Assembly: GCF_008726925.1 (NCBI RefSeq)
Contig: NZ_VYWO01000001.1
Location: 496,001 to 560,000, forward strand
Reading direction: 5' to 3'
From: Aerococcus sanguinicola
GTDB taxonomy: Bacteria > Bacillota > Bacilli > Lactobacillales > Aerococcaceae
Length of the DNA: 64,000 nt
The notes under the pieces: generated by a model
Database searches by the model: none
What the model saw: the letters and a program-made list of their open reading frames with translations, nothing else
What the model was told of the DNA's origin: nothing
Made by a program: the position numbers and the translations under genes
In this document: positions 62,390 to 64,000 of the stretch, piece by piece
Numbering within the stretch: the first letter of the stretch is position 1
Layout of the letters: the number at the start of each line of letters is the position of its first letter

Positions 62390-63316
62390 CTATTTAATTT
62401 GATTGACATTAATTTCTTCGTATAGGGCATAAACCTTGTCAGCTGTTGCAATCCCTGCGGAATAGGTAGTGGCAGAACCTGACGCTGCCCCTTGTTTTAG
62501 ACTCTGGGCATAGTCTTCGGTCTCTAAGTACTTAGCCATGAAGCCTGCCAGCATGGAATCGCCAGCTCCAGTCGGGTTGACCACTTGGCCATCCGGCACA
62601 TCAGACTGGTAAACCTCGCCGTTAGCTGCGACTAGGAGGGCTCCCTTAGCCCCTAAGGAGACGAGGACATTCTCTGCCCCTTCTTCTTGCAGCTTCTTGG
62701 CGTAGTGGATGATGTCCTCAACACTTTCAATCTTGACCTTGAAGATTTCACTCAACTCTTCATTATTGGGTTTAATAATGAAAGGTTTGGAAGCAAGGCA
62801 AGCTCTTAGAAGGTCACGGTTCGTATCTAAGACGAAGCGTGCTCCCTTATCCAGGCAGATATCAGCAATCTGCTTGAAGTCATCAGCGGTCATGCCAGGG
62901 GCCTTGTTCCCCATTAAGAAGACCACATCACCTGCTTGGAGTTCTCTGGTAAAGAAAGCTGCCAGTTCCTCCCTTTTGGCTGGTGGAATTTGTGGGCCTT
63001 CGCCATTGACCTCAGTCGCTGTTGCCTGGCGAGTATTGATCTTAGCATTGATCCGGGTAAAACCATCAACCTCAATAAAGTAAGGATCGATGCCTTCAGC
63101 CTGGAGCTCATCTTTGATGAACTGACCGGTAAAGCCACCTAGGAAGCCAGTCGCCCGGTTCTCGTGACCCAAGCGGCGCAGAAGAATCGAGGCATTGACC
63201 CCCTTACCTCCAGCCACAAAGCTCTCTTCAGCTGAGCGGTTCAATCCGCCTTCAACTAATTGATCTAACTGGTAGACCATGTCGACGGCCGGATTGAAAG
63301 TAATTGTGTAAATCAT
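62390..63316 (-). CDS. fruK: 1-phosphofructokinase
   Basis: Phosphorylates fructose 1-phosphate to the 1,6-bisphosphate. It has 308 residues of the PfkB family. ITFNPAVDMVYQLDQL is the N-terminal signature, GGKGVNASILLRRLGH binds the sugar, and VVNPTGAGDSMLAGFMA is the catalytic GAGD anion hole. It overlaps the fruR stop by 4 nt (ATGA). Its product enters glycolysis directly. Confidence 0.96.
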   Translation of the reverse strand: MIYTITFNPAVDMVYQLDQLVEGGLNRSAEESFVAGGKGVNASILLRRLGHENRATGFLGGFTGQFIKDELQAEGIDPYFIEVDGFTRINAKINTRQATATEVNGEGPQIPPAKREELAAFFTRELQAGDVVFLMGNKAPGMTADDFKQIADICLDKGARFVLDTNRDLLRACLASKPFIIKPNNEELSEIFKVKIESVEDIIHYAKKLQEEGAENVLVSLGAKGALLVAANGEVYQSDVPDGQVVNPTGAGDSMLAGFMAKYLETEDYAQSLKQGAASGSATTYSAGIATADKVYALYEEINVNQIK

Positions 63317-64000
63317 CCCTTCACCTCTCTTAAGTTAATTTGTTCGCTACATTGTTGCTTGAGCTCGGGGCTCAACTCAGTCGTTATCACAATTCCGGTA
63401 TCCGCATCAGCCACCTTGGCAAAGGACATCTTATCCAACTTGCTGCTGTCAGCGAGGAAATAGACCTGGCCACCCTGGCTGATGGCTTGTTGCTTAATAT
63501 TAGCTTCCTCAACATCAGGCGTGGTCATCCCAAAATTGGGATGGATGGCATTGATTCCCATAAAGACCTTGTTAAAGTGATAATTAGCAAGTTGCTGAAA
63601 AGCTTGGGAACCGACTACAGCCCGCGTGTTCTTCTTCAAGTGGCCACCTAACATGATGGTATCAATTGCCTGAGCATTCAAGGCCATAGCCTGTTCAATG
63701 CCGTTAGTGACAACCAAGATATCTAATCCCGCGAGGTGTGGCACCATTTGCAGGGTAGTGGTCCCGGCATCTAAATAAATAATATCCTTAGCTTGAACCA
63801 GGGCGGCAGCTGCTTTAGCAATTGCTTCTTTGTCTTCGATATGTTGGCTTAACTTCTCATCGAGTGACTTCTCATTATCCAACGAATAATGCCGTCTTGC
63901 ACCACCATGGACACGAGTTAGCTTACCTTCATCTTCTAAAGTTGACAAGTCGCGGCGGATTGTCGCCTCAGAAGCCCCGAGTTCATCAACCAAATTCGTT
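63313..64000 (-). CDS. fruR: DeoR-family regulator of the fructose operon (5' end cut by window)
   Basis: The DNA-binding N-terminus is incomplete: the reading begins within the helix-turn-helix (VDELGASEATIRRDL, the recognition helix), and more residues lie beyond 64000. The C-terminal sugar-phosphate effector domain shows YLDAGTTTLQMVPHL, VVTNGIEQA, MLGGHLKKNTRAVVG and FLADSSKL, all typical of DeoR/GlpR repressors. Fructose 1-phosphate is the likely inducer by context. It overlaps fruK by 4 nt, so it heads the operon fruR-fruK-fruA. Confidence 0.92.
   Translation of the reverse strand, partial: TNLVDELGASEATIRRDLSTLEDEGKLTRVHGGARRHYSLDNEKSLDEKLSQHIEDKEAIAKAAAALVQAKDIIYLDAGTTTLQMVPHLAGLDILVVTNGIEQAMALNAQAIDTIMLGGHLKKNTRAVVGSQAFQQLANYHFNKVFMGINAIHPNFGMTTPDVEEANIKQQAISQGGQVYFLADSSKLDKMSFAKVADADTGIVITTELSPELKQQCSEQINLREVKG

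Overview
This is a 64 kb chromosomal window from a low-GC Gram-positive coccus or rod of the order Lactobacillales. An Aerococcus-like organism is my best guess, inferred from gene content and style (mevalonate isoprenoid genes, T-box leaders, LysM wall proteins, Mn/Fe superoxide dismutase); no rRNA is present to settle it. Coding density is high and nearly every gene is a recognisable housekeeping gene. I see no prophage, integrase, transposase, CRISPR array, tRNA or rRNA, and no convincing new defence or metabolic system. The least explained DNA is a set of structured intergenic repeats at about 9.2-9.5 kb and 33.7-34.05 kb.

Layout. 1-893 is the front of guaA (minus strand), divergent from a four-gene isoprenoid operon mvk-mvaD-pmk-fni (1069-5251), which converts mevalonate to IPP/DMAPP. 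Minus-strand genes follow: azlD-azlC, a double-ATPase ABC protein and murB (5.3-9.1 kb). A MITE-like element flanked by an 11-bp direct repeat lies at 9175-9516, followed by a small membrane protein. Next are GNAT-tsaE, pta, and pheST with a T-box leader, preceded by pepV-trmH-HD-HxlR. At 19.2-28.9 kb there are two multi-LysM wall proteins (one with a GH73 glucosaminidase domain), a MurJ/YtgP-like flippase, pdxK and leuS with a T-box.

29-31.5 kb (plus strand) holds mnmM, a membrane protein, radC and a cold-shock gene. glmS (31.6-33.4 kb) is preceded by a clear glmS ribozyme. Two near-identical copies of the structured repeat lie between glmS and valS (T-box). The cluster rhomboid-glcK-rhodanese-mpg, rpmG (zinc-ligand-lacking form) and pbp2b follow, then yfhO, a Nudix hydrolase, sodA, a DUF1189-like gene, an M20 peptidase and a lactate permease (42-50.6 kb).

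50.7-56.2 kb reads as one minus-strand unit: a DtxR-family metalloregulator, dinB, ytoI, nrnA and a cshB-like helicase, with a perfect palindrome inside the first promoter. 56.4-58.4 kb is tgt-yajC-comN. The window ends in a fructose PTS locus (fruR, fruK, fruA) followed by ptsI, with fruR cut by the window edge.

Shared themes are cell-wall supply and remodelling (glmS, murB, flippase, PBP2b, LysM proteins, YfhO) and amino-acid-sensing aminoacyl-tRNA synthetase control (three T-boxes). There is one probable WalR box next to the GH73 gene. All identifications rest on reading motifs, not on database searches.
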